From CADEDV01 sp036383515 (lineage in GTDB: Bacteria > Bacteroidota > Bacteroidia > Chitinophagales > Chitinophagaceae): a DNA stretch of 64,000 nt. Shown here piece by piece: positions 50,831 through 60,047 of this stretch. The stretch lies in the NCBI GenBank assembly GCA_036383515.1, contig DASVOE010000082.1, positions 22,770-86,769 of the forward strand. Reading direction: 5' to 3'. Position 1 is the stretch's first letter; every line of letters starts with the position of its first letter. The notes beneath the pieces are model-generated. The model saw only the letters and a list, made by a program, of their open reading frames with translations, searched no databases and was not told the DNA's origin. The translations under genes were made by a program, and so were the position numbers.

Positions 50831-51928
50831 ATGGCTTTACAAGCAGGAATTGTGGGATTGCCCAATGTAGGAAAATCAACTTTATTCAATGCCGTTAGCA
50901 ATAGTGCCAAGGCGCAGGCAAGTAATTATCGCTTTTGTACCATTGATCCCAATGTAGGATTAGTGGATGTACCCGATCCCCGGTTGAATAAACTGGCTGA
51001 GCTGGTGATTCCTGATCGCATCGTCCCTACTCAGATAGAGATCGTGGATATTGCCGGTCTTGTTCGCGGTGCCAGCAAGGGAGAAGGATTGGGCAATAAA
51101 TTTTTAGGTAATATCCGTGAAGTGGATGCCATCATTCATGTGATCCGTTGTTTTGAGGATGAGAATATTTTGAGAGATGAAGGCGCTATCAACCCGGTTA
51201 GCGACAAAGAGATCATTGATACCGAACTTCAGTTAAAAGACCTGGATAGTGTAGAAAGAAAAATCTCAAAAACAGAAAAGCAAATAAAACTGGATCCCAA
51301 GTTCAAAGTTGAACTTGAAATACTGGTACGATGTAAAGAACATCTTGAAAAGGGAAAAAGTATCCGCGAACTGGACCTTGACAAAGAAGAAAAGACCGCC
51401 ATTGCTGACTTGTTCCTGCTGACGGATAAACCGGTTTTATATGTGGCAAATGTGGATGAAGCTTCGATGCATACCGGTAATAAATATGCTGAACAATTGA
51501 AAGAGGCCGTGAAGAATGAAAAAGCGCAGGTGATCATCATGAATAATAACATCGAAGCGCAGATAGCGGAGATGGAAAACCCCGAAGATCGCCAGCTCTT
51601 CATGGAAGAATATAAAATGACCGAACCGGCATTGGATCGTCTTATTCACTCTGCCTATAAATTACTCAACCTCTATACCTACTTTACCGCAGGTGTGCAA
51701 GAAGTAAGAGCATGGACCATACACGAAGGATGGAAAGCGCCGCAGGCAGCCAGTGTTATTCATACTGATTTTGAAAAAGGCTTTATTAAAGCCGAAGTAA
51801 TCTCCTACAATGATTTTGTGCAATATGGTTCTGAAGCTGCCTGCCGTGAAGTAGGCAAATTAAGAATTGAGGGAAAAGAATATGTGGTGAAAGATGGAGA
51901 TGTGATGCATTTTAGGTTTAATGTGTAA
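50831..51928 (+). CDS. ychF: Redox-regulated ATPase YchF (Obg-family, OLA1 type)
   Basis: The 365-residue P-loop protein has G1 GLPNVGKSTLFNAV (9-22), switch segment CTIDPNVGLVDVPDPR, G3 DIAGLVRGASKGEGLGNKFL, and a YVANVDE segment in the position of the G4 specificity motif, where loss of the standard NKxD goes with ATP preference. A helical domain (about 205-285) and a C-terminal TGS domain (FTAGVQEVRAWTIHEGWKAPQAA, then IRIEGKEYVVKDGDVMHFRF) follow. It binds ribosomes and takes part in stress response. Length matches the E. coli protein. A 29-bp inverted repeat lies after the gene. Confidence 0.97.
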   Translation: MALQAGIVGLPNVGKSTLFNAVSNSAKAQASNYRFCTIDPNVGLVDVPDPRLNKLAELVIPDRIVPTQIEIVDIAGLVRGASKGEGLGNKFLGNIREVDAIIHVIRCFEDENILRDEGAINPVSDKEIIDTELQLKDLDSVERKISKTEKQIKLDPKFKVELEILVRCKEHLEKGKSIRELDLDKEEKTAIADLFLLTDKPVLYVANVDEASMHTGNKYAEQLKEAVKNEKAQVIIMNNNIEAQIAEMENPEDRQLFMEEYKMTEPALDRLIHSAYKLLNLYTYFTAGVQEVRAWTIHEGWKAPQAASVIHTDFEKGFIKAEVISYNDFVQYGSEAACREVGKLRIEGKEYVVKDGDVMHFRFNV

Positions 51929-51934
51929 AGTCCG

Positions 51935-52100
51935 GCCCCCTGTCCCCCGAAGGGGGGACTTAGATCGATGATTTCACTATTTATAGGTGATACTTAAAAG
52001 AAGGTTGTACATAAATAATATTCCTTACTCCCTGCTTTCAGGATAGCTTGATTAAGGGAGAAATGTTGCACCTAAGTCCCCCCTTCGGGGGACAGGGGGC
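51935..52100. repeat. 29-bp perfect inverted repeat pair flanking 108 bp
   Basis: 51935-51963 (GCCCCCTGTCCCCCGAAGGG onward) and 52072-52100 are perfect inverted copies. Each arm itself holds a CCCCC-GAA-GGGGG or CCCCC-TTC-GGGGG hairpin. The first arm follows the ychF stop by 6 bp, and the second ends 3 bp before the stop of the convergent gene. The pair can act as a bidirectional terminator. The CCCCTTCGGGG type is a known interspersed repeat of Bacteroidota. The 108-bp spacer has no coding potential. Confidence 0.75.
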
Positions 52101-52103
52101 TTT

Positions 52104-55100
52104 TTAAAACAATGCCGTCACCGAAGCTCTGCCCACATGTACTGTTCTTGCTGTTCCGGGTTTTCTTCCATCGTATTGAAAACTCAACTCCAGGTTATTC
52201 AATAACCGTTTACTGAAAGTAAGTGACCACAGGTAATTCTTACCGGGCAGCAAACCATCCAGCATAATATAACTTACCGTTGTATTTGCCGGGAAATCAT
52301 AATTGATATTATTATAAGTAAACTTGCCGGTGACCGAACTGGTCTGCAAAATATTATACTTTGACTCCAGTGTCATGGAATGCGAATTTGATTTTTCACC
52401 ACCATACAAAGGGAGGTTACGTTTACTTTCAAACTTATAGCCCGTCACGATTCGAAAAGCTGTTCCCCTGATAAAAATGAAACTGGGCTCAGCGGTATAA
52501 ATATCCAGCTGATAGTTACGGTTATTGAACTGTGGTGTATACAACGCATTCAGGCCTTTCTTTCCATTGACCGTAAATGAAAAAGCACGGTTGATATTCC
52601 ACCGCCATTTGACAAGCCAGTCGTTGAGCTTGCGGCTTTCATATCCGTATGTCAATAATGATTTGCCATTATTACGGAGATTGCTGAGATCAAATCCCCA
52701 CTTACCACTAAAACGGTTGAAAGAAAGTGTATTTAATAATACAGTGTTCAGTGTTATCAATGCTGTGTCGTTCACATCATACTTGAAGGGATTGAATTCA
52801 AAATCTCCTTTGGCCACTGATTTTTTACTGATCTGTAAGGACGTAATAAGGTTCAGCTTCGACAACAATTTCTTCATACCTTTTAAATCGGCATGGTTCA
52901 GCACTGATCGTGGATTAATATTCAGGCTATAGTTAAACGTAATGTAATTGGCTTTTAAAAAATCATTGGTGGGCGTAAATACCCGGATAAACTTAGCCTG
53001 GTCAGGGAAAGCAGCCAGTTCAAATTCATTCAACTGCTGAATCCCATCGCTGTTATAATCGATCCATGCATATTGACCTGTGCCGGAAGGCACTTCGAGA
53101 TACGCATAATCTCTTCGCTGCTCCTGCCCTGCTCCTACTTCGTACAAAAGATTTCCCGTAAGCAAACCCTTCCATTCATTCATCACATACTCGGCACGAC
53201 CTAAAATTGTTTCATCTTCTTTTTGTTTTGATACAGTTGTATTATACACTTTCAATTTCCGGAAAGTAGTGTTTAAATAGAACTGTCGCTTTGGATTAGC
53301 TAACAATTCTGTTTGCAGGTTAAGATTTAAACTCCGGTCGCCACGGATAAAATCTTTTTGCTGCTGGTATTTATCTGACCGGGTGAAAAAAGTAATCCCA
53401 TACTTATTCTTATGTTGTTCACTTGATTTTAAATAAACAGAATAGCTGTCAAACGAAAAAGCAAGCGGAGTCAATGTATCGGTAGCTTTATTGCGGGCGG
53501 TGTTTTGTTCCAATGCATAACGGAAACCCAATCGCCAGTTATTAAGCCTTCTGAATTCTTTACTCATGTCAATAACGGGTCTTATAAAACTTCCTTTATC
53601 AGTGGCCGTATTAAAATTCGTAGCCACCAATTCATTATTTAGCTGCCACCCGTTCCATGCTGCTGCATGGCGGAGCGAATTTTGGAAACCATTATAATTA
53701 TCGCTGCGATGATAGTTAATGAACTGGTAGTTGAGCGAATAGTTTTTATTATTCTTTAAACCTGCGTTAGCACGAATTATATTTTCTGTAGCGGGCTGGG
53801 GCGTTAAAGACAATCCCCAATCCCTTGAGAATTCCACGGTTCTCAATCTTTCCAGTGGTTTAAACTTTTGTTGCACCATTTCATAATCCAGTCCCGTGCT
53901 TAATGACAGTTTATTTTTAGAAGATAACTGGCTGGTATTGCTTAATTGAAATTTAGCGGCAAAGCCCCTGTCATCGCCGTTATCAATAGTGGAAAAAGTA
54001 TTGACATCGTAATTGCTCATAGCGACTTCAGTTTTCAGCAGGGTGGTTTTGCTGATCGCATAATCAATGCCGAGATTCACCACCTGTTGGTTTTTTGGAG
54101 TCACCAGGATGATGATAGGCTCATACTGTCCCTGTTTAACAGTACCGACCGGCGCTACATATTTATACACTTTACCATTGGCCCCATTGAAATCGGGTAT
54201 ATAATTTCCTTTACCAATACCAACATCAATAAAGGACAGGTTGTATTTGGCAACAACAGGATCAACAGAATATTTATAAAAAGAATCGGTACCTATAACT
54301 ATTTTTTCGTACAAAATTTTGCCCGCCGCAAACGTATCCAACACAGCAGATGAATAGTAGGCATTCTGAATACTATCACCAAGGTTGGCTAAAAATTGTT
54401 TTTGATTTACATCCAGCACCTGATTGATCTGCGAATTCTTTGCATCGCTGTTATTAAATACACCCACTCTTAATTTTACTTTCTGGTTAAAGTCAAACTC
54501 CTGTGACAGGTAAAGGTTGGCGTTTAAGAAATTGCGGTCAGCATATTCAAACTCTACCTGTATACGACTGTCTTTGGTGATCATTCGTTTGGGAGTAAAT
54601 GAAAGTTCTGCTGTATTGTAATTGATCACATAATCCTGGTCTTCTCCCCGTTGTAATAATATGCCGTCAAGGAAAACCCGTTCTGTATTGGCAAGAATGA
54701 TAAAGAAGAATTCGTTGTTAGCTCCTTTCAGCCGGTAAGGCCCCTGGTTTCCTTCGAGATTGGTCACCGTTGTATTATCAATGATATTTCTGGTAAACTT
54801 TCCTTTGGCAACAGAACCACTCATCAACGTTTTTGAATTGGTGTTCTTCCCGATACGGTTATTGGTTTGAAAAGACACTCCCTGCAATCGTTTATAAAAA
54901 TTCAGGAAATAACTTTGGTTCTGGCGAATATCAATATCACCCAGGTTGAGTTGCCAGTTTCTTTTTTTGAATTGCAGGAAGACCTGGTCAAATTCATTTA
55001 ATTGTTGGGTATTGCCATCGGGTTGTATCGGGATATTATTATCCGTAATCGCTGCTTGTATCTCGATACTGTCTCTAAGCATTCCACTCAGTTGTAAATT

Positions 55101-55586
55101 CAACGTTGAGTTTACTACTGCGTCCTGGCTATTACCGAAACCGATCTGCCGCCCCAGGCTTCCTTCTGCTTTTATAGTACCGAAATCGAAAATTCCTTTT
55201 TGCTGATTGGTGAGCTGATCATTGAATTCAAAAGGCTTTACATAAAAATTATTAAGCACACTATCATAGTTCATGCGTTGTGCAACCGGATCCAATTTGT
55301 AAGGAAAGACCCGGTAAGTAATATCAATGGTATCATTAAGGGGCCTTTTATTCCAGTATAAAATGGCTTTTACAAAATCAAGCCGGTAATCTGTTTCCGG
55401 TATACCGGCAATGACAAGAGAGCGGGGAATGATGCTGATACTATCAAGCCGGGTGCTATCTGCCTGTACAATTATTTTCTTCTGTCGCAGGTTGGATACT
55501 ACAGTTTGCCCGGGAAGCTGGGCATGGCTCCACAGGGACAGTAAGATGATCAGACAGCTAAACGATATCCGGCGCAAGCCCCTCAA
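52104..55586 (-). CDS. Large outer-membrane beta-barrel-like protein, 1160 aa
   Basis: No ATG is available at the N-terminus: an in-frame stop precedes the TTG at 55586, and another TTG lies three codons later. Translation from either gives a signal peptide (FSCLIILLSLWSHAQ). The mature protein begins with IVIA-like and YRVFPYKLDP segments, then a long series of alternating aromatic/polar strands (LFLQFKKRNWQLNLGDIDIRQN, YLSQEFDFNQKVKLRVGVFNNSD), ending NLELSFQYDGRKPGTARTVHVG and RASVTALF, a barrel-like end. It resembles large barrels of gliding/secretion or surface assembly proteins in general build, but I cannot name a family. It is convergent with ychF. Confidence 0.75.
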   Translation of the reverse strand: MRGLRRISFSCLIILLSLWSHAQLPGQTVVSNLRQKKIIVQADSTRLDSISIIPRSLVIAGIPETDYRLDFVKAILYWNKRPLNDTIDITYRVFPYKLDPVAQRMNYDSVLNNFYVKPFEFNDQLTNQQKGIFDFGTIKAEGSLGRQIGFGNSQDAVVNSTLNLQLSGMLRDSIEIQAAITDNNIPIQPDGNTQQLNEFDQVFLQFKKRNWQLNLGDIDIRQNQSYFLNFYKRLQGVSFQTNNRIGKNTNSKTLMSGSVAKGKFTRNIIDNTTVTNLEGNQGPYRLKGANNEFFFIILANTERVFLDGILLQRGEDQDYVINYNTAELSFTPKRMITKDSRIQVEFEYADRNFLNANLYLSQEFDFNQKVKLRVGVFNNSDAKNSQINQVLDVNQKQFLANLGDSIQNAYYSSAVLDTFAAGKILYEKIVIGTDSFYKYSVDPVVAKYNLSFIDVGIGKGNYIPDFNGANGKVYKYVAPVGTVKQGQYEPIIILVTPKNQQVVNLGIDYAISKTTLLKTEVAMSNYDVNTFSTIDNGDDRGFAAKFQLSNTSQLSSKNKLSLSTGLDYEMVQQKFKPLERLRTVEFSRDWGLSLTPQPATENIIRANAGLKNNKNYSLNYQFINYHRSDNYNGFQNSLRHAAAWNGWQLNNELVATNFNTATDKGSFIRPVIDMSKEFRRLNNWRLGFRYALEQNTARNKATDTLTPLAFSFDSYSVYLKSSEQHKNKYGITFFTRSDKYQQQKDFIRGDRSLNLNLQTELLANPKRQFYLNTTFRKLKVYNTTVSKQKEDETILGRAEYVMNEWKGLLTGNLLYEVGAGQEQRRDYAYLEVPSGTGQYAWIDYNSDGIQQLNEFELAAFPDQAKFIRVFTPTNDFLKANYITFNYSLNINPRSVLNHADLKGMKKLLSKLNLITSLQISKKSVAKGDFEFNPFKYDVNDTALITLNTVLLNTLSFNRFSGKWGFDLSNLRNNGKSLLTYGYESRKLNDWLVKWRWNINRAFSFTVNGKKGLNALYTPQFNNRNYQLDIYTAEPSFIFIRGTAFRIVTGYKFESKRNLPLYGGEKSNSHSMTLESKYNILQTSSVTGKFTYNNINYDFPANTTVSYIMLDGLLPGKNYLWSLTFSKRLLNNLELSFQYDGRKPGTARTVHVGRASVTALF

Positions 55587-55660
55587 TAGCAGTGGGTTTT
55601 ACTCAAAATCGTAAAATTGGGTGTATTTATTGCCTTTTTATTATGCACTACTGTTAATTA

Positions 55661-55687
55661 GCAAAAAAAGCCGCTGTCTGCGGCTTT
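55661..55687 (-). terminator. Intrinsic terminator of the sdh operon
   Basis: On the minus strand AAAGCCGC and GCGGCTTT form an 8-bp stem with a 5-nt loop, followed by seven T's, 26 bp after the sdhB stop codon. Confidence 0.88.
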
Positions 55688-55712
55688 ACTATTCTAAAAT
55701 TGAATAGCAATA

Positions 55713-56477
55713 CTATTTTTCGGAAGCAAGGCCCGCCAACGTATATTCTACATTCAGCCTGGCAATATTAGTTATAGAAATTTCTTTGGGACACACAGCT
55801 TCGCAAGCACCGGTATTGGTACAGGAACCAAAACCTTCTTTATCCATCTGTGCTACCATATTCAATGCTCTTGATTTTCTTTCGGGCGAACCTTGCGGCA
55901 ATAAAGCGAGATGAGAAACTTTAGCAGAAACAAACAAAAGCGCCGACGAGTTTTTGCAGGCAGCAACACAAGCCCCACAACCAATACAGGCTGCGGCAGC
56001 AAAAGCTGCATCTGCTTTATCTTTTTCAACAGGCATAGCGTTGGCATCCACTGCATTACCGGTATTGACGGAAATATAACCTCCGGCTTGTATAATGCGG
56101 TCAAATGATGTTCTGTCTACTACCAGGTCCTTGATCACGGGGAATGCATTAGCTCTCCAGGGTTCTACTACAATAGTATCACCATCTTTATAGGCTCGCA
56201 TGTGCAACTGGCAGGTAGTATTAGCATGCCAGGGGCCATGCGGACGACCATTGATATACATGGAGCACATACCACAGATGCCTTCGCGGCAGTCATGATC
56301 AAAAGCAATGGGATCTTTTCCTTCATGGATGAGCTCTTCATTCAGCACATCAAACATCTCCAGGAAAGACATTTCGGAGGAAATGTCTTTTACAGAATAA
56401 GTTTCAAAACTGCCTTTATCGTTAGGATTTTTCTGTCTCCAGACTTTCAATGTAAGATTCATTGTATAATGCTCCAT
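55713..56477 (-). CDS. sdhB: Succinate dehydrogenase/fumarate reductase iron-sulfur subunit
   Basis: The 254-residue subunit passes electrons from the FAD of SdhA to the quinone site. The [2Fe-2S] Cys are in CREGICGMCS and later ANTTC (about 63-89). Two further clusters follow: CIGCGACVAACKN and CTNTGACEAVCP. It lies at the inner face of the cytoplasmic membrane. The ATG at 56477 is used; a second at 56462 (MNLTLKVW) is also possible. It is the last gene of the sdh operon, separated from sdhA by an unusual extra gene. Confidence 0.96.
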   Translation of the reverse strand: MEHYTMNLTLKVWRQKNPNDKGSFETYSVKDISSEMSFLEMFDVLNEELIHEGKDPIAFDHDCREGICGMCSMYINGRPHGPWHANTTCQLHMRAYKDGDTIVVEPWRANAFPVIKDLVVDRTSFDRIIQAGGYISVNTGNAVDANAMPVEKDKADAAFAAAACIGCGACVAACKNSSALLFVSAKVSHLALLPQGSPERKSRALNMVAQMDKEGFGSCTNTGACEAVCPKEISITNIARLNVEYTLAGLASEK

Positions 56478-56487
56478 ATCCTTTGTA

Positions 56488-57168
56488 TTAGTTTTCTAAA
56501 CTAAATGCCGTTAATTTTTTTAAAGGCAATATTTTTTGTTTCCCTTTTTTATTTACAAGCAGCTTACAACCCTCGTCGGATACTTTTTTCTCTTCATAAT
56601 CTCCGGTTATAAAATTTACATCTTTATAATGTGTTCCGGCAAATTCTCCTAAAGCTTCACAATTTGATACGTTCCAATAGAGGTAACTGGTTTCGCCGAT
56701 CAGGTAAAACTCATTTTTCTGATACCTGAACTTATGGGTTTCGCTCCATCTCCATGTACTGCCGCCATAATGATGAATATTTAGCACTCCTTTTTCTATG
56801 ATAACATAGTCAAATGGTTCGCCGAAAACCCCTCCGCAATACCTGCACATAATTGCTTTATCCGTTTTGACACCCAATACATATTGGTTTGCTTTCTTAA
56901 ATATCACAACCAGTATCCTGGCAGGCAGACTGTCTGTATCTACTACACTTGGGTCAGTATTTTTTTCATTTACTGACTGCAACACCAACACATAATCGTC
57001 TATTTTATCTTTATTTAAATCCCCTTGTGCTACGGCTAGTGTATCATACCCTGCCGGGATAAATGCGTCAATAGTTTTTCCTACTACCGGAATTTTTGAA
57101 AGAGCTTTATTTTGAGCTAATAAAACACCTGTTATTAACATGAACACAGAAAAAAGCAGGTATCTCAT
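56488..57168 (-). CDS. Exported hypothetical protein inside the sdh operon, 226 aa
   Basis: The ATG at 57168 gives a clear signal peptide (MRYLLFSVFMLITGVLLAQ). A longer frame reaches into sdhA but would only be translated sdhA antisense-frame sequence. The mature protein has GDLNKDKIDDYVLVLQS near 51-67, an Asp-rich calcium-site-like loop of the FG-GAP/VCBS kind. Then come IMCRYCGGVFGEPFDYVIIEKGVLNIHHYGGSTWRWSETHKFRYQ and a Lys-rich end (LLVNKKGKQKILPLKKL). It starts 7 bp after sdhA and stops 10 bp before sdhB, so it is translated with them. I do not recognise a family or a role in respiration. Confidence 0.75.
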   Translation of the reverse strand: MRYLLFSVFMLITGVLLAQNKALSKIPVVGKTIDAFIPAGYDTLAVAQGDLNKDKIDDYVLVLQSVNEKNTDPSVVDTDSLPARILVVIFKKANQYVLGVKTDKAIMCRYCGGVFGEPFDYVIIEKGVLNIHHYGGSTWRWSETHKFRYQKNEFYLIGETSYLYWNVSNCEALGEFAGTHYKDVNFITGDYEEKKVSDEGCKLLVNKKGKQKILPLKKLTAFSLEN

Positions 57169-57175
57169 ATAAATC

Positions 57176-59158
57176 CTATTTATAACTCCGCTGCGTTGGT
57201 TTCGCCACTTCAAACTCCAGTTTCTCCTTATGCAATTCCCAGTTACTTTCTCCTTTATACTCCCATGCTGAAACAAATGCATAATTCTCATCATCCCGTT
57301 TGGCTTCACCATCTTCGGTCTGGCTCTCTTCACGAAAATGACCGCCACAACTTTCATTACGGTTCAATGCATCTTTACACATCAGTTCACCCAGCTCAAT
57401 AAAATCTGCTACCCTACCTGCTTTATCCAATTCAGGATTCATTTCATTGATGGCACCCGGTATTCTTACATCACTCCAGAATTCTTTTTTCAAGGCCTGT
57501 ATTTCTGTAATCGCTTCCTGCAAACCTTGTGTGTTACGGGCCATACCACATTTCTCCCACATGATCTTGCCCAACCGTTTGTGAAAACTTTCAACAGTTT
57601 GTTTTCCTTTAATGTTCATCAGCGTATTGATCCTTTCTTTTACCGCTGCTTCTGCTTTTTCAAACGCTTCATGGGTTGTAGCAATAGGTTTTACACTGAT
57701 CTCATCTGCCAGGTAATTACCTATTGTGTAAGGAATAACAAAGTAACCATCGGCCAGGCCCTGCATCAACGCAGAAGCACCTAACCTGTTGGCACCATGA
57801 TCACTGAAATTAGCTTCGCCCAGAGCATATAACCCGGTAACGTTTGTCATTAGTTCATAATCCACCCAAAGGCCACCCATAGTATAATGTACAGCCGGGT
57901 AAATCCGCATTGGTACATCATAAGGATTTTCACCCGTGATCTTTTCATACATGTCAAACAGGTTACCATACTCTTCTTTCACTACTTCTTTACCCAGGCG
58001 TATCAGGGTTTCTTCATCAGGATTTTCAATTCCTAATTTACCAGCTTCTGTTTTTCCGTATTTATTAATGAGATTGTGTTTGAAATCGAGATACACTGCC
58101 TGCTTAGTTGTACCAACTCCGTACCCTGCATCACATCTTTCTTTAGCCGCTCTTGATGCTACATCCCTGGGTACAAGGTTGCCAAACGCCGGGTATCTTC
58201 TTTCGAGATAATAATCTCTTTCCTCTTCAGGAATATCATTGGCCTTTCTTGGATCATTCTTTTGCTTAGGCACCCATATCCTACCGTCATTTCTTAACGA
58301 CTCCGACATCAATGTCAGTTTGCTTTGATGATCGCCGGTGACAGGAATACAAGTGGGGTGTATTTGTGTAAAACAGGGATTGCCAAACATGGCTCCCTTC
58401 TTATGTGCTTTCCATGCAGCCGTTACATTACTGCCCATGGCATTGGTGGAAAGATAAAATACGTTGCCATACCCACCGGTACATAATAAAACGGCGTGAC
58501 CAAAATGTCTTTCGAGCTCACCATTGATAAGATTACGGCAAATGATGCCTCTTGCTTTGCCATCAATGGTAACTACATCGAGCATTTCATGACGGGTATA
58601 CATTTGTACATTACCTAACGCTACCTGTCTTTCCAGTGCCTGGTAGGCGCCAATCAATAACTGCTGACCGGTTTGACCCGCCGCATAAAAAGTTCTTTTT
58701 ACCTGTGTGCCGCCAAAAGAACGGTTATTTAATAAACCTCCATATTCTCTTGCAAAAGGAACACCCTGTGCCACGCATTGATCAATGATGTTTACACTTA
58801 CTTCAGCCAGGCGATGCACATTGCCCTCTCTTGCACGATAGTCACCGCCTTTTATGGTATCATAAAACAAACGGAAAACAGAGTCGCCATCATTCTGATA
58901 GTTTTTGGCTGCATTAATACCTCCCTGTGCTGCAATAGAGTGAGCCCGGCGGGGCGAATCCTGGAAACAAAAGGCTTTTACTTTATAACCCAGTTCACCT
59001 AATGCAGCAGCAGCTGATGCACCAGCAAGCCCGGTGCCCACAATGATCACTTCGAGCTTACGTTTATTGGCAGGATTCACCAATTTACAATGGCCTTTAT
59101 AATCTATCCATTTATGTTCTAAAGATCCCGGAGGAATTTTTGAATCAAGCATAATCAT
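57176..59158 (-). CDS. sdhA: Succinate dehydrogenase/fumarate reductase flavoprotein subunit
   Basis: The 660-residue subunit oxidises succinate to fumarate (or the reverse). The FAD-binding GTGLAGASAAAALGELG is near 41-57. The flavin-linking His is in RRAHSIAAQGGINAAKN. Later motifs are YAAGQTGQQLL, RNLINGELERHFGHAVLLCTGGYGN, the active-site HPTCIP and GLYALGEANFSDHGANRLGAS. The b558-type form of Bacteroidota and epsilon-proteobacteria matches in length. It lies 45 bp after sdhC. Confidence 0.97.
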   Translation of the reverse strand: MIMLDSKIPPGSLEHKWIDYKGHCKLVNPANKRKLEVIIVGTGLAGASAAAALGELGYKVKAFCFQDSPRRAHSIAAQGGINAAKNYQNDGDSVFRLFYDTIKGGDYRAREGNVHRLAEVSVNIIDQCVAQGVPFAREYGGLLNNRSFGGTQVKRTFYAAGQTGQQLLIGAYQALERQVALGNVQMYTRHEMLDVVTIDGKARGIICRNLINGELERHFGHAVLLCTGGYGNVFYLSTNAMGSNVTAAWKAHKKGAMFGNPCFTQIHPTCIPVTGDHQSKLTLMSESLRNDGRIWVPKQKNDPRKANDIPEEERDYYLERRYPAFGNLVPRDVASRAAKERCDAGYGVGTTKQAVYLDFKHNLINKYGKTEAGKLGIENPDEETLIRLGKEVVKEEYGNLFDMYEKITGENPYDVPMRIYPAVHYTMGGLWVDYELMTNVTGLYALGEANFSDHGANRLGASALMQGLADGYFVIPYTIGNYLADEISVKPIATTHEAFEKAEAAVKERINTLMNIKGKQTVESFHKRLGKIMWEKCGMARNTQGLQEAITEIQALKKEFWSDVRIPGAINEMNPELDKAGRVADFIELGELMCKDALNRNESCGGHFREESQTEDGEAKRDDENYAFVSAWEYKGESNWELHKEKLEFEVAKPTQRSYK

Positions 59159-59203
59159 TACAATGATTGAAATAAATATTTTTATTAACCAGCCTTAGTA
59201 TCA

Positions 59204-59887
59204 CTATTTCACCCATCCGAGATACATACTCACCGGCATCATAGCAAAAGCAATTGATATGATTATTGAATAACCAATACCAATATTTGTTATTAATGAT
59301 GTATACTTTGAGTTACTTACGCCTATTGTTCTGAATGCACTTTGAAAACCATGAATCAAATGCCAGCAAAGTGAAAAACAGGCGAACACATAAACTATTA
59401 CTACCCATAATTCCTGGAAAGTAGATTGCATCAGCGCAAATAAATTGTGCACCTCCTTACCGTCAATCATAGTTGACTCAACACCTGTAAATCTTGAGGG
59501 AATCCAGAAATGCTTCCAGTGAATGATGAAGAATAATAAGAGAATGGTTCCTAATAAGCCCATGCTACGGCTGTACCATTTGCTTCCCTTATTTCCAAGG
59601 CTTACATTATATCCAATTTTTCTTTTACTGCGGTTTTGAAACTCCAGCATATAACCCTGGATAATATGGAGGAATATGCCGAGGAATAAACCAACCTCCA
59701 TAATGCGGATAACAATAGTGGCACCCATGAAATGAGCGGCTTTATTAAACATTACGCCGCCATCGTTTGCCCAAATACAGGCATTAATACCGACATGCAC
59801 CACCAAAAAACTAATCAGGAACAAACCCGTCAACGCCATTACCAGTTTTTTGCCTACCGAAGAAGTAAAGAATTCAGACCATTTCAT
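59204..59887 (-). CDS. sdhC: Succinate dehydrogenase cytochrome b558 subunit
   Basis: The 227-residue membrane anchor has five hydrophobic helices (about 12-32, 55-80, 103-124, 155-177, 195-220). Candidate haem-ligand His residues are in VVHVG, FLHIIQGY, FFIIHWKHF and CWHLIHGFQSAF. The opening MKWSEFFTSSVGKKLVMALTGLFLI is typical of the TIGR02046-like b558 family. It carries electrons to menaquinone. It is the first gene of the operon sdhC-sdhA-unknown-sdhB. Confidence 0.92.
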   Translation of the reverse strand: MKWSEFFTSSVGKKLVMALTGLFLISFLVVHVGINACIWANDGGVMFNKAAHFMGATIVIRIMEVGLFLGIFLHIIQGYMLEFQNRSKRKIGYNVSLGNKGSKWYSRSMGLLGTILLLFFIIHWKHFWIPSRFTGVESTMIDGKEVHNLFALMQSTFQELWVVIVYVFACFSLCWHLIHGFQSAFRTIGVSNSKYTSLITNIGIGYSIIISIAFAMMPVSMYLGWVK

Positions 59888-59978
59888 CAGTTAATATTTA
59901 GTTTTTGGGCTGATGTCTCTTATCATGAATAACATGATTGATTCATCAGCATCGTATAGGAGGTGTTCAAAATTGGCG

Positions 59979-59986
59979 CAAAAATA
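59979..59986 (-). promoter_or_regulatory. Possible -7 element for the sdh operon
   Basis: On the minus strand TATTTTTG fits TAnnTTTG, about 90 bp before the sdhC start, but no well-spaced TTTG was found upstream. Confidence 0.4.
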
Positions 59987-60047
59987 CTACCCGGATGCCA
60001 AAAACTTATAAAAGATTTTTATACTGTTATCATAACCTAAAAAACCA

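Noticed and set aside
57169..57357. N-terminal extension of the protein inside the sdh operon into sdhA
   Set aside because: It would overlap sdhA by 182 bp in another frame, and the signal peptide begins at 57168.
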